Of a stretch of 64,000 nucleotides of DNA, positions 34,606 to 42,760 are shown piece after piece. The notes under the pieces were generated by a model. That model saw nothing but the letters and a program-made list of their open reading frames with translations. It made no database searches and was not told the DNA's origin. The position numbers and the translations under genes were made by a program. The stretch is from assembly GCF_039831995.1 (NCBI RefSeq), contig NZ_JBDOIO010000003.1, forward strand, positions 2,046,001-2,110,000, written 5' to 3'. Position 1 is the stretch's first letter. Each line of letters opens with the position of its first letter. The DNA is from Paenibacillus pabuli. Its GTDB lineage: Bacteria; Bacillota; Bacilli; Paenibacillales; Paenibacillaceae.

Positions 34606-35256
34606 ATGAGCGCTTTTGAAAGCAAATTCCAGAAGACCAACGATTTTAACGAGATCACGTACGGCCGTCGTTCCGTTAAACTTTATGATCCAGAGGTTAA
34701 AATCAGCCGTGAAGAAATGACCGAGATTTTGGCCGAAGCTTCCCGTGCCCCATCCTCCATCAACCTGCAGCCTTGGCGCTTCCTGGTTGTGGACACTGCT
34801 GAAGGTAAAGAGAAGCTTGCACCTCTTGCCAGATTCAATCAAAATCAGGTGTTGACTTCTTCTGCAGTTATTGGCGTATTTGTTGACATGAACAACATCG
34901 AATACATGGAAGAAATTTTCGGCAAAGCGGTAGATCTCGGTTATATGCCTCAAGAAGTGAAAGATATGCAGCTGGCAAAAGTAATGCCTTATTACAAAGT
35001 TATGCCGGAATCCGCTCTTCGCGATGTCAATCTGATTGATGCAGGTCTGGTTTCCATGCAATTGATGCTGGTGGCCCGTGCACACGGTTATGATACAAAT
35101 CCTATTGGCGGTTATGAAAAAGATCAAATTGCTGAAGCATTCGGTATGGACAAAGAACGCTATCAGCCGGTTATGCTGATCTCCATGGGTAAATCAGCCA
35201 AAGAGGGTCATCCATCCTACCGTCTGCCTGTTGATACCATTACAACTTGGGCATAA
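34606..35256 (+). CDS. nitroreductase-family oxidoreductase
   Basis: A 216-residue FMN-dependent nitroreductase-fold enzyme. FMN contacts include ITYGRRSVKLYDPEVKIS, EASRAPSSINLQPWRFLVVD and YDTNPIGGYEKDQI. The ATG at 34606 has GAGGAGA upstream; the frame is open earlier but overlaps the MarR gene without a site. It is probably a quinone or nitroarene reductase protecting against electrophiles, together with the following monooxygenase-like gene. Confidence 0.88.
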   Translation: MSAFESKFQKTNDFNEITYGRRSVKLYDPEVKISREEMTEILAEASRAPSSINLQPWRFLVVDTAEGKEKLAPLARFNQNQVLTSSAVIGVFVDMNNIEYMEEIFGKAVDLGYMPQEVKDMQLAKVMPYYKVMPESALRDVNLIDAGLVSMQLMLVARAHGYDTNPIGGYEKDQIAEAFGMDKERYQPVMLISMGKSAKEGHPSYRLPVDTITTWA

Positions 35257-35345
35257 TTAACTTATCACACCTTTTAAGAACTGCGTTACCCTTAACTATA
35301 GGCAACAATCAAACCATTCATATACATTAACGGAGGTAAACACAC

Positions 35346-35642
35346 ATGATTATCATTCACGCACACCTGTCAATTAAACCGGATCAAGAACAAGCTTTCC
35401 TCGCAGCTGCCAAAGAACTCGTTGCAGCAACTCGCAATGAAGAAGGCAACATCAGCTATGTTCTGAACAAAAGCACTGAACAAGAACATCAATATACCAT
35501 GATCGAATTGTGGAAAGACGAAGCAGCTACAGCAGCTCACAACGCAAGCGCTCATTTCCAAGGATTTGTTCAACAAGCAGCTGCATTCATGGCAGCACCG
35601 ATGAACGTGGAAGTATTCGCTGGCGAAGCAGTTAAACACTAA
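35346..35642 (+). CDS. ABM-domain quinol monooxygenase-like protein
   Basis: A 98-residue antibiotic biosynthesis monooxygenase (ABM) protein similar to YgiN. It shows a ferredoxin-like fold of about 95 residues with IIIHAHLSIKPDQEQAFL at the start, NEEGNISYVLNKS and TMIELWKDEAATAAHNASAHF in the middle. Such proteins act as cofactor-free dimers on quinols or aromatic compounds. CGGAGG precedes the ATG. It is third gene of the MarR-nitroreductase operon. Confidence 0.88.
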   Translation: MIIIHAHLSIKPDQEQAFLAAAKELVAATRNEEGNISYVLNKSTEQEHQYTMIELWKDEAATAAHNASAHFQGFVQQAAAFMAAPMNVEVFAGEAVKH

Positions 35643-35703
35643 AATTAAAACCTCATCTGGTCATTTGCGAGCATCAAGCTCCAATGTGTCCTAATAAACA
35701 ACC

Positions 35704-35746
35704 AAAAGCCGTCTCCGAAGTCATTTGACTTTGGGGACGGCTTTTT
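35704..35746 (+). terminator. Rho-independent terminator
   Basis: Stem AAAAGCCGTCTCC/GGGGACGGCTTTTT enclosing an inner AGTC/GACT pair, 61 bases after the ABM gene. Confidence 0.9.
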
Positions 35747-35904
35747 GCCTTGGACGAGACTATCGGAGCCGATATTCTGAACACAAGAAGAGCGAGCATC
35801 CACGTAGGTGAATATACTCGCCTTGAAATTTTTGTATATCAGAGAGATGTCTGATGTCTCCCTCTCCTGGATTTGCTGCTGTTTTCTTCACTTATTCGTT
35901 CCTG

Positions 35905-36663
35905 CTACAAACCCGCAGCTGCTTTAAGTTGTTTTCTCTGGGATGTAATTAATGTTCGCAGTTTTTCTGTTCCAAAGGCTCCTGCGGAGAAAGCATTGGC
36001 CTTCGGGTAGTATACCATTCTAAATGATGTACCATCTTGAAGGTGTACACGCAAAAAAATGCCGGTTTCATGCTTTGCTTTTTGGTAGACCTCATCAAAA
36101 CCAACATATGTTAAAGGTAGCAGCTCGTTAACGAATTCTGCTGCTGCTTCTTGGGGAAAGTCCCCGATCACACTGCCATCATTGCCACTTTCGAGGCTAA
36201 CTTTCTTTACTTTACCTTCGATATCCAAGAGACCGCCCATTGTTTTGGCATTGGGATTTTCGCTTACTTGATACATTTTATGATCCGCTACAACGCGAAA
36301 GTGAGACTTATAACCTTTTAGTTCATAGATGTCCGTCCCAATTGGAAGAAATGCAGCATCTCCATTGGCAGTCACGTGATCCGCACATGCATGTTCATTC
36401 AGCATATACGAGACTTCCCCTATCCTGTCCCCTATATTCTCTGCCGGTACGGCTTTGTCATTGTTATGGAAATATAAAATACCATCAATCTTTACAAAAT
36501 CAATCCATTCGATAACCCCGGGGCATGGCTTTTTCTCTTCATTTATCACTAATTCAGGGTTAGCTTCCTGAGACTTCTCCTTATTCACGGTACCGCAGCT
36601 AACCAAAACAACCAAACTGCATAATAAGAACCAACGCATGTTCCGATTTTGAAACAGCCCCAT
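35905..36663 (-). CDS. lipoprotein of unknown function
   Basis: A 252-residue secreted lipoprotein. The signal segment MRWFLLCSLVVLVSCG has a lipobox with the lipidated Cys at about residue 23. The mature part has two acidic linkers, then a beta-rich region (IEWIDFVKIDGILYFHNND). No family is recognised. GATGAGG eight bases before the ATG at 36663 fixes the start. It is a single gene. Confidence 0.65.
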   Translation of the reverse strand: MGLFQNRNMRWFLLCSLVVLVSCGTVNKEKSQEANPELVINEEKKPCPGVIEWIDFVKIDGILYFHNNDKAVPAENIGDRIGEVSYMLNEHACADHVTANGDAAFLPIGTDIYELKGYKSHFRVVADHKMYQVSENPNAKTMGGLLDIEGKVKKVSLESGNDGSVIGDFPQEAAAEFVNELLPLTYVGFDEVYQKAKHETGIFLRVHLQDGTSFRMVYYPKANAFSAGAFGTEKLRTLITSQRKQLKAAAGL

Positions 36664-36787
36664 TGATATCACCTCATCTTATTAAACAAGGAAACCGGGG
36701 CCAGAGTTACAACCTTTTTTCATATCACTTTCCCGCTACCGTTAAGAAGAGTGAGCCACAATCTCTACTTAAAGATCAAATTTTAGA

Positions 36788-38272
36788 TTAAGCCTCATCG
36801 GTTGGTGCAAAGCGGTATTTGGTCGCTTGTTCGTAGGCGTAAGCTAGTCGGAAAAGGATCGGCTCACTGTAGGCGGTTCCGACAAACGTAATACCCTGAG
36901 GACCTTTGGTCGTATAGCCATCTTCACCAACGATACCTGTTTCGACGTACTCGCCCGGAACGGTAATTACAGGATACCCTGCGCGTGCAGACAAATCGAG
37001 TCCTTCCTCATTACCTAGGAATATCAACGCATCTAACTGATTTTCACGGATCGCGTGGTCGATGCCTTGCTCCCGGGATAACTGACGATTAAGCCGCAAG
37101 CTCTCGGCATACTCTGGTTCAGACAAGGTCCCACTTGTTTCATTTGACCAGATCAGCGTATCCTGTCCATATTGAAGCGCAGCATCATCATTTGCCTCAT
37201 TATAGGCGATAAGCTCATCTAACGTTTTGACGTAAGCACCTGGTCCCGCTTTGGCCAGATAGTCATTTAACCCTTTTTTAAATTCATATCGCATCACGTC
37301 CCAATCCCACTTCGCACGTTCACAAGGTAATGACACCGGGTCGATAATGATCGCTCCCTGTTCTCTGCATACACTGATGGCTCGTTCGATAACTCCTGCT
37401 CGTGCATCATCTAGATCCTCATAGTAGAACCTCGGAACGCCAATTCTTGCGCCTCTTAGGCCATTCACATCCAGGAAGGACGTATAGTCTGTATAGGCTT
37501 TCCTTCCTTTTTCATGCATCGCTGCATCATCCGGATCAACCTCTGTTATTGCACCAAGCAAAATTGCAGCGTCCCTGACCGTACGCGTCATCGGGCCGGC
37601 CGAATCTTGGCTGTATGTAATCGGAATAATCCCTGTACGACTGACCAGACCAACTGTCGGCTTAAGGCCGACAAGACAGTTTTGCGAGGCTGGGCTAATA
37701 ATTGAACCCGAAGTTTCTGTACCTATGGCGGCGGTACACAGATTGGCGGCAACAGCTGCTGCGGAGCCCGAACTCGATCCCCCCGCGAACAACTCTCCAG
37801 GACCATACGGATTCAACGTCTGTCCGCCTCTGGAGCTATATCCAGACCACATGGTACTCGACATGAAATTCGCCCATTCCGTCATGTTTGCCTTTCCAAG
37901 AAATACGGCCCCGGCAGCTCTTAACTGTGCGGCCACCGCTGAATCTTTCCGTGCAACATGTTCTGCAAGGGCAACTGAACCCGCACTGGTATGCATGTGG
38001 TCTCCTGTATCGATATTATCTTTGAGCAGGATTGGGATGCCGTGAAGCGGTCCGCGCACTCCCTGTTCCCTACGCTCTGCGTCAAGCGAAATGGCTTCCT
38101 CTATGGCGTACGGATTGACTTCGAGTACCGATTTCAGCTTAATGTCGAGCCTCGCGATCCGACCCAAATACCAACGAACGCAGATCTCCGATGATAACGA
38201 TCCGGATTCCATCGCCGACTGTAGCGAAACGATGTCTGCCTCTATTAGAAGTTCATTTAACGTTCTATCCAT
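36788..38272 (-). CDS. amidase signature family protein
   Basis: A 494-residue amidase. The Ser-cisSer-Lys triad is visible: Lys in GIPILLKDNIDT, the cis-Ser in ELFAGGSSSGSAAAVAANL and the nucleophile Ser in GTETSGSIISPAS. The length and C-terminal region (LIFLGNEEGLDLSARAGYPV) fit stand-alone amidases of Bacilli rather than GatA, since GatB and GatC are absent here. Substrate is unknown. AAGGAGA ten bases before the ATG at 38272 fixes the start; upstream in-frame codons lack a site. Confidence 0.88.
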   Translation of the reverse strand: MDRTLNELLIEADIVSLQSAMESGSLSSEICVRWYLGRIARLDIKLKSVLEVNPYAIEEAISLDAERREQGVRGPLHGIPILLKDNIDTGDHMHTSAGSVALAEHVARKDSAVAAQLRAAGAVFLGKANMTEWANFMSSTMWSGYSSRGGQTLNPYGPGELFAGGSSSGSAAAVAANLCTAAIGTETSGSIISPASQNCLVGLKPTVGLVSRTGIIPITYSQDSAGPMTRTVRDAAILLGAITEVDPDDAAMHEKGRKAYTDYTSFLDVNGLRGARIGVPRFYYEDLDDARAGVIERAISVCREQGAIIIDPVSLPCERAKWDWDVMRYEFKKGLNDYLAKAGPGAYVKTLDELIAYNEANDDAALQYGQDTLIWSNETSGTLSEPEYAESLRLNRQLSREQGIDHAIRENQLDALIFLGNEEGLDLSARAGYPVITVPGEYVETGIVGEDGYTTKGPQGITFVGTAYSEPILFRLAYAYEQATKYRFAPTDEA

Positions 38273-38495
38273 GTTTATCGTCTCTCCTTTTGACCATCTA
38301 CTACTTATGGTTCGACGAACCTGTCTGTTGTCCTCTTGCCTTGTTGCATAGAAAAGAAGCGATACACATGAAGAGATAGACATTGATACGGTGTCTTTTC
38401 CCTAAACTAAATCCTTTTCCATGATAATCCCTGCCTAATTGATATGAAGTTATGATATATTTTTAAGGGAGAAGTTTTATTAAGGGAGAATGGCT

Positions 38496-39998
38496 ATGGT
38501 TAAACTTTCGCTTTTTGCAATTACCAAGACAATTGAGTGCTTACCACCAAGAATTGTCGATCATCTATACATGTACGTTTACAAGGAAACGACCAGCACC
38601 TCAAAAGAGACGTGGCTCTTTGAGCTAATCAAGGAACTCTTAATCCAGAATTTTGGATTTGATACGCCTCATCTGGAAGACCACGTGGAGATTCGGGATA
38701 AAAATTATCGCAAAAGACAACAGAGCAAAAAGTATTGGCTCAAGAAATTTAAAGAGGAACTGGATTCGGTGCCAAACAATCCTGTTCTGATTGAGATTAG
38801 CTCTTGGAAACTTGCGCTGGAGCAAATGAAGGCATCGAATGCGGGGCTGGATATCGTTGCTGAATCCGAAAGACTGATTGGCGTAAAAGACCTGAATGAT
38901 TTACCCGCTTTACGTCTACAACAAATCAGTGAGTGGGCAACCACCAGCTCCACGTACCTCACTGACTATCGTTACTTGTCGAGTAAAAAAACCAATCAGA
39001 TCAAAAAGGCCATCGACACCGATCTGCACTTTATTGTAGCTGATATTATTGATAAACACGATCTAACCAATGCAGTGGATGTGCAGCCTCATGGCTTGAT
39101 CGAGGATGTCGTTTTCGCAGAAAAATCAACAAACCTGAAAATCCGAATGGAATTGGACGAAATCACCAACAAGCAAACCTACTTCGATGATTATGAGATC
39201 AGTGACAATGAGTTCCTGCGCACCATTATCAAGGTCGAAGATGGGGATTTCCTGCTCGCAGACAAGAGCCTTACGAAATCACTGGATGGTACCGATCGGG
39301 ATATCATTTTCTATGTCCTTTCGCAAAAGGATGAATCTTTCTACACAGACCGGACGATAACCGTTGATATTTCCAAGCTGGTGAGCAAAGCTTATAACTC
39401 TTCTGGGGTTAAAAACTACGTTGAAATTGAGAAAAGATTGCGTAAAATCAGGTCGTTTGGCTTCCAGGCCGTGATTAAGAAGAAGTCTGAAAAAGCAAGA
39501 TCCGGTTCTGCCGACTGGTCCATATTTGACTCGGTTGTCATCAACTCCAATCCCAATGGCAGACGTTATGCCGAAATTGTCATCGGTACGTACTTCCACC
39601 AGCAATACATTAATCAACAGACCGTCAAAATCTATAGAGACAGCCTAAACTCCATTGAAGGAAACATCTCGAAGATTTTGGTCCATGCATTACAGAAGGA
39701 GCGTCTGGAGCGGTATGTACAAGGGAACCAATTCATCGATATCTTCCCGCTCAGCTATTTCTTGCGTAAAGTCCGAATGGACAAAAGAAAAACGGAACAA
39801 AACATGAAAAAGATCCAGGATGCGTTAGAGGAGTTCAAAAGCCTGAATTTCCTGATTGCTGATTATAAACGACTTCATTCCTCTTTTGAGATTTCCTTTA
39901 TTCCGTTGACCCACACGGAAATGCATGACTTTTTCGATCAGGCGGAACCACCTATTCAGCTTACCTTTCCTATACAGACTGAACTTATTGGAGAATGA
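38496..39998 (+). CDS. replication-initiator-like winged-helix protein
   Basis: A 500-residue protein with no close family that I recognise. The C-terminal half has two winged-helix-like units: about 265-335 (TDRDIIFYVLSQKDESFYTD, then DISKLVSKAYNSSGVKNYVE) and about 385-465 (IEGNISKILVHALQKERLER, then KRKTEQNMKKIQDALEEFKS). This paired arrangement recalls theta-plasmid Rep/TrfA-type initiators, which bind iterons. The N-terminal 200 residues are basic and helical. AAGGGAGA lies six bases before the ATG at 38496; an ATG at 38490 is too close to it. A terminator overlaps its stop codon. Ten 19-bp iteron-like repeats begin 107 bases downstream. Assignment as initiator is inference from domain shape and context; it could be a transcription regulator. 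Confidence 0.55.
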   Translation: MVKLSLFAITKTIECLPPRIVDHLYMYVYKETTSTSKETWLFELIKELLIQNFGFDTPHLEDHVEIRDKNYRKRQQSKKYWLKKFKEELDSVPNNPVLIEISSWKLALEQMKASNAGLDIVAESERLIGVKDLNDLPALRLQQISEWATTSSTYLTDYRYLSSKKTNQIKKAIDTDLHFIVADIIDKHDLTNAVDVQPHGLIEDVVFAEKSTNLKIRMELDEITNKQTYFDDYEISDNEFLRTIIKVEDGDFLLADKSLTKSLDGTDRDIIFYVLSQKDESFYTDRTITVDISKLVSKAYNSSGVKNYVEIEKRLRKIRSFGFQAVIKKKSEKARSGSADWSIFDSVVINSNPNGRRYAEIVIGTYFHQQYINQQTVKIYRDSLNSIEGNISKILVHALQKERLERYVQGNQFIDIFPLSYFLRKVRMDKRKTEQNMKKIQDALEEFKSLNFLIADYKRLHSSFEISFIPLTHTEMHDFFDQAEPPIQLTFPIQTELIGE

Positions 39999-40020
39999 AC
40001 CTCATTCTCCAATTTTTTTT
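39987..40020 (+). terminator. terminator overlapping the rep-like stop codon
   Basis: Perfect 12-bp stem ATTGGAGAATGA/TCATTCTCCAAT with an ACC loop, followed by eight T. The stop codon is within the stem, so rep transcription ends before the iterons. Confidence 0.93.
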
Positions 40021-40104
40021 GGTTATGGATTGTCATGCGACCCGATTTAACCTGGGTTATTAGAAATACGATCTTCTTTTTTGGTGCTGCTTCATTGAAT
40101 TTTT

Positions 40105-40633
40105 ATTACTCATTTCTCGTACTGGCATTATATTATTACTTTTTTTTCGTACTTCATCTCGTAATAAAAATAAATATCCGATTACAGTACCATTAGAGCT
40201 ACTACACCACATTTTTTTATTACGAAAACAACGTACCTGATCTCATTTTCTACCTTTTTCTTCGTACTTCCATTCAATAATCACTAAATAAAATGTACTG
40301 AAGGAACTGTCTCATTTTTATTACGAATAACTCGTACTTCAAATTGATGTTTCATTCTTTGCACGACAGGGTACCCGCATTGATATCAACGTAATTCTCA
40401 CTTATTTCTCGTACTTTCTCATAATTATTACTCAAAACTCGTACCTAAATAAATTTATTACGATTTCCACGTACTAAAATGACCAAAAAAAATTTCTGGT
40501 TTTGTCGAATACGATATAAATTCAAGCTTGTAGCCTTATTTATAGTTTTCTAACTTTTTTCTCGTACTATATGTATGATCATAAAAATACGTTTCATTCT
40601 TCATTTCTATTTTTATTACGCATTTCTCGTACT
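40105..40633 (+). repeat. array of ten 19-bp iteron-like repeats
   Basis: The unit is [AC]T[TCA][AC]C-N6-[CTA][TA]CGTAC[TC] (best copies ATTAC-N6-CTCGTACT), with all copies on the plus strand. Starts are 40105, 40135, 40219, 40250, 40320, 40397, 40427, 40457, 40550 and 40615. Five of the spacings are 30-31 bases or small groups of that spacing (about three helical turns), so the copies face one side of DNA. The gap is very AT-rich. The same orientation and helical phasing are typical of plasmid origin iterons bound by a Rep protein. Confidence 0.85.
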
Positions 40634-40663
40634 TCCCATGGTGTTCCCAATTAATTAGACGAA

Positions 40664-40672
40664 TGCTATAAT
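40664..40672 (+). promoter_or_regulatory. extended -10 promoter of the 404-aa gene
   Basis: TGCTATAAT, an extended -10 (TG-N-TATAAT), 31 bases after the last iteron. No good -35 is seen. It would give a leader of about 235 bases before the 404-residue gene. Confidence 0.6.
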
Positions 40673-40715
40673 CTATTTATAGTGAATGGAAAACTAATAA
40701 TAATCTCTGTAAAAA

Positions 40716-40821
40716 TAAAAAAAAGAACCCAACCATTATCGTTCTAATAAGTGGATAGTTTGGCGACTGGCACTTATTAAAACCACGAAAAGTCGGGGTC
40801 TTGGTCTTGCTTCTTTTTTGA
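40716..40821 (-). ncRNA. candidate antisense (copy-control-like) RNA
   Basis: A minus-strand promoter TGCTATAAT (plus 40828-40836 region), identical in form to the sense promoter, faces the leader of the 404-residue gene. The transcript, about 105 bases long, would contain the perfect stem TAATAAGTG/CACTTATTA with a 17-base loop (40745-40779). It would end in the hairpin AGAAC-N12-GTTCT followed by eight T at 40725-40718. On the sense strand the loop reads TTTGGCGA, which includes a U-turn motif of the kind found in plasmid copy-control RNAs. No expression data are visible; the call is inference from promoter, hairpin and terminator. Confidence 0.45.
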
Positions 40822-40915
40822 TGTGTTCATTATAGCATGTCTTCTAAAAAAACAAAAGCCAAAACCCTTATTTTCCATACCCATTTTCAGCGTTGGGAGT
40901 TAAGGAGAGGCGCAG

Positions 40916-42130
40916 ATGAAACACCATCCTGATCTATTCGATGCACAGACCCTACATCATGATACTCGTTTGCTTTTCAAACTTAAACTCCTGCTGGGTA
41001 CCGTTTGCGCATATGGCGGAGAAGTTCCTCTTTCTCAGACCGAACTCGCTAAACGAATGGGTACCTCCACTTATCGAATCCGAATTCTTCTCCACAAGTT
41101 GGAACACGAAAATATTATCCACTACAATGACGCTGGTACATTGTTCTTTGATCGTTACATCTTTGTTCGTGATCAGGCAGAAGTTTCACAAGAAACGCTA
41201 TATGCCAAAAATTTTGCCTTTTTTACTTGTGATGAATTTCTGTCTGAAGATCGAAATGTTCAACGCTTTGTTCTTCATTATGTTGGCAAAGAGCTGATCT
41301 ACATTCCAGGCAATTTCCGCTGGGGTTACATCAATGATCTCTATGGCCCAACTGGACTTCTTAACATACGTACACCAAAAGAAGCGATCACTATCCTTAG
41401 GAAGGCATCCAAATATCTGAAGATCAAAGTACATACTGAAAACTTCCAGGTCCTGAACGTTCACTCCAAATGGATTGACATGGGTGAAGTTTATTCTGAA
41501 GGTGCTGAGCTGTGGGTGACAAAACAGCTTATTAAGCATCGTTTTTGTTGTGACTTTTTATCTCGGAAAGCCGTTTGGCAAATAGCAAAAGTCATGGAAG
41601 ATTACTATGCGAAATTTGGATATGATTATGCAACCGAGATTTTCGACCATGCGCTCTTTAGCATTCAAAATCATAGAAGACGGTCACAGACCTTCTTTAA
41701 CATGATCTACAGAGAAGATTCATCCTATATTGTGAATGAGGAAAAGAACGAACTGAATGAGATCAGTGCATATTTTCGGTCCGTTATGGAATCAGCCGAG
41801 TTAAATTATGCTGTACAACTGTCTGTGGAGCTTGAACATATCCAACAGAAGAAACACATGGCAGAGAGCAGCCTCAATGCAAATGATGAGATCTCTGTTA
41901 TTAATCATGAAGTAATCGAAGCGGCGCACAACCAACAAATTAAAGTGTGGGACAAACTTCGTCTCATCCATACGTGCTGGCTCCATCGTTTCAGACAACA
42001 TCCTGAATGGTTTGTTCAACACTATTACCGTATCAAAACTCTTCCCGCTCCAATTCTGGAGATCAAGATGGAAATTGAGAAGTATATTCATAAACAACAA
42101 AATAATCAATTTCAAGCGCACATTGTCTAA
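40916..42130 (+). CDS. winged-helix DNA-binding protein of replication module
   Basis: A 404-residue protein that I do not recognise as a named family. The N-terminal winged helix (about 17-85) reads LLFKLKLLLGTVCAYGGEVP, LSQTELAKRMGTSTYRIRIL and LFFDRYIFVRD. A second winged-helix-like part covers about 105-165 (IPGNFRWGYINDLYGPTGLL, TPKEAITILRKASKYLKIKV). The C-terminal 200 residues are helical and basic. AAGGAGAGG seven bases before the ATG fixes the start. Its long leader has opposed promoters and hairpins. With the rep-like gene and the iterons it forms one module; it could be the main initiator, an accessory protein or a copy regulator. Confidence 0.5.
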   Translation: MKHHPDLFDAQTLHHDTRLLFKLKLLLGTVCAYGGEVPLSQTELAKRMGTSTYRIRILLHKLEHENIIHYNDAGTLFFDRYIFVRDQAEVSQETLYAKNFAFFTCDEFLSEDRNVQRFVLHYVGKELIYIPGNFRWGYINDLYGPTGLLNIRTPKEAITILRKASKYLKIKVHTENFQVLNVHSKWIDMGEVYSEGAELWVTKQLIKHRFCCDFLSRKAVWQIAKVMEDYYAKFGYDYATEIFDHALFSIQNHRRRSQTFFNMIYREDSSYIVNEEKNELNEISAYFRSVMESAELNYAVQLSVELEHIQQKKHMAESSLNANDEISVINHEVIEAAHNQQIKVWDKLRLIHTCWLHRFRQHPEWFVQHYYRIKTLPAPILEIKMEIEKYIHKQQNNQFQAHIV

Positions 42131-42190
42131 TTTCTATTGGATTAGATTTATTTGTGTATCCTTATAATTAGGCTTAACCTATTTTGTATT

Positions 42191-42221
42191 GCAGTGGTTC
42201 TACGAATGGTAGAATGACTGC
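42191..42221 (+). terminator. probable terminator after 404-aa gene
   Basis: Stem GCAGT-GG-TTCTAC / GTAGAA-TG-ACTGC with a GAATG loop and a short T-rich tail, 61 bases after the stop. Confidence 0.55.
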
Positions 42222-42224
42222 TAT

Positions 42225-42578
42225 TTGCTTTTCAATTCTAATATTATTGAGAGCCCCTTTCATTGGTCTGCCCTTAAAATAGCGGGATTGAATCGATTTC
42301 ATAACTTCCTTCGGTTTCCAGTTTCATCAATTATGCTGTGGATAACGTTTTATATCATGTGGTTTTGTTATATAGGTGATGTTTATACTGATTCTACCCG
42401 TTTGGATGAATTGATCGTTGGTGTGGGCTTCTATATATGTAGTGTTGGTTTAGCGTTTCCTGATGTGTACCTTACGATTATCATGTTGCATAAAAATAAG
42501 AGCTTTCCGTATCTAATTTTATCCAGATACAGAAGCCCTTATGGATCAAGCTTTTTGAGACACTTTTTTCGCTTGTAA
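42225..42578 (+). CDS. possible small membrane protein
   Basis: An open frame of 117 residues, with two hydrophobic segments (MLWITFYIMWFCYIGDV and ELIVGVGFYICSVGLAFPDV). No ribosome binding site is seen at the TTG start or at the inner ATG, and no family is recognised. It contains a 9-base DnaA-box match (42337-42345). It may be coding or may be part of an origin-like region. Confidence 0.3.
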   Translation: MLFNSNIIESPFHWSALKIAGLNRFHNFLRFPVSSIMLWITFYIMWFCYIGDVYTDSTRLDELIVGVGFYICSVGLAFPDVYLTIIMLHKNKSFPYLILSRYRSPYGSSFLRHFFRL

Positions 42579-42580
42579 AA

Positions 42581-42671
42581 AGGTATTAATTAAAGGTGTT
42601 GATCTATGGTTTTAAGAAATGGTGTTAAACAAAGATGTTAATATAAGGTATTGATGAAGGGTTTTGAAAAG
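42581..42671. repeat. seven tandem degenerate 13-bp repeats
   Basis: Seven consecutive units of exactly 13 bases with consensus (A/T)GGTNTTRANNAA. Positions 2 (G), 4 (T), 6 (T), 7 (T) and 9 (A) are identical in all seven; position 3 is G in six. The units are AT-rich and not coding in period. Tandem 13-mers next to iterons are known from plasmid and bacterial origin unwinding regions. Confidence 0.8.
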
Positions 42672-42760
42672 CTTATGAACATCTCCATCTTCAAAATATA
42701 GAAATCAACATTGAACGGAGTGAACTCTTTACTCTCTTCCCTAACTAGTGAGTAGTAACC

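Noticed and set aside
36788..38272. GatA subunit of the amidotransferase
   Set aside because: gatC and gatB are not adjacent and the nucleophile motif GTETSGSIISPAS differs from GatA.
40105..40633. CRISPR array
   Set aside because: The repeats are only 19 bases, contain a variable 6-base centre, have irregular spacing from 30 to 93 bases and no cas genes nearby; iterons fit better.
42337..42345. DnaA box TGTGGATAA as proof of an origin
   Set aside because: A single 9-base match is expected by chance every few tens of kb in DNA of this composition; kept only as weak support.
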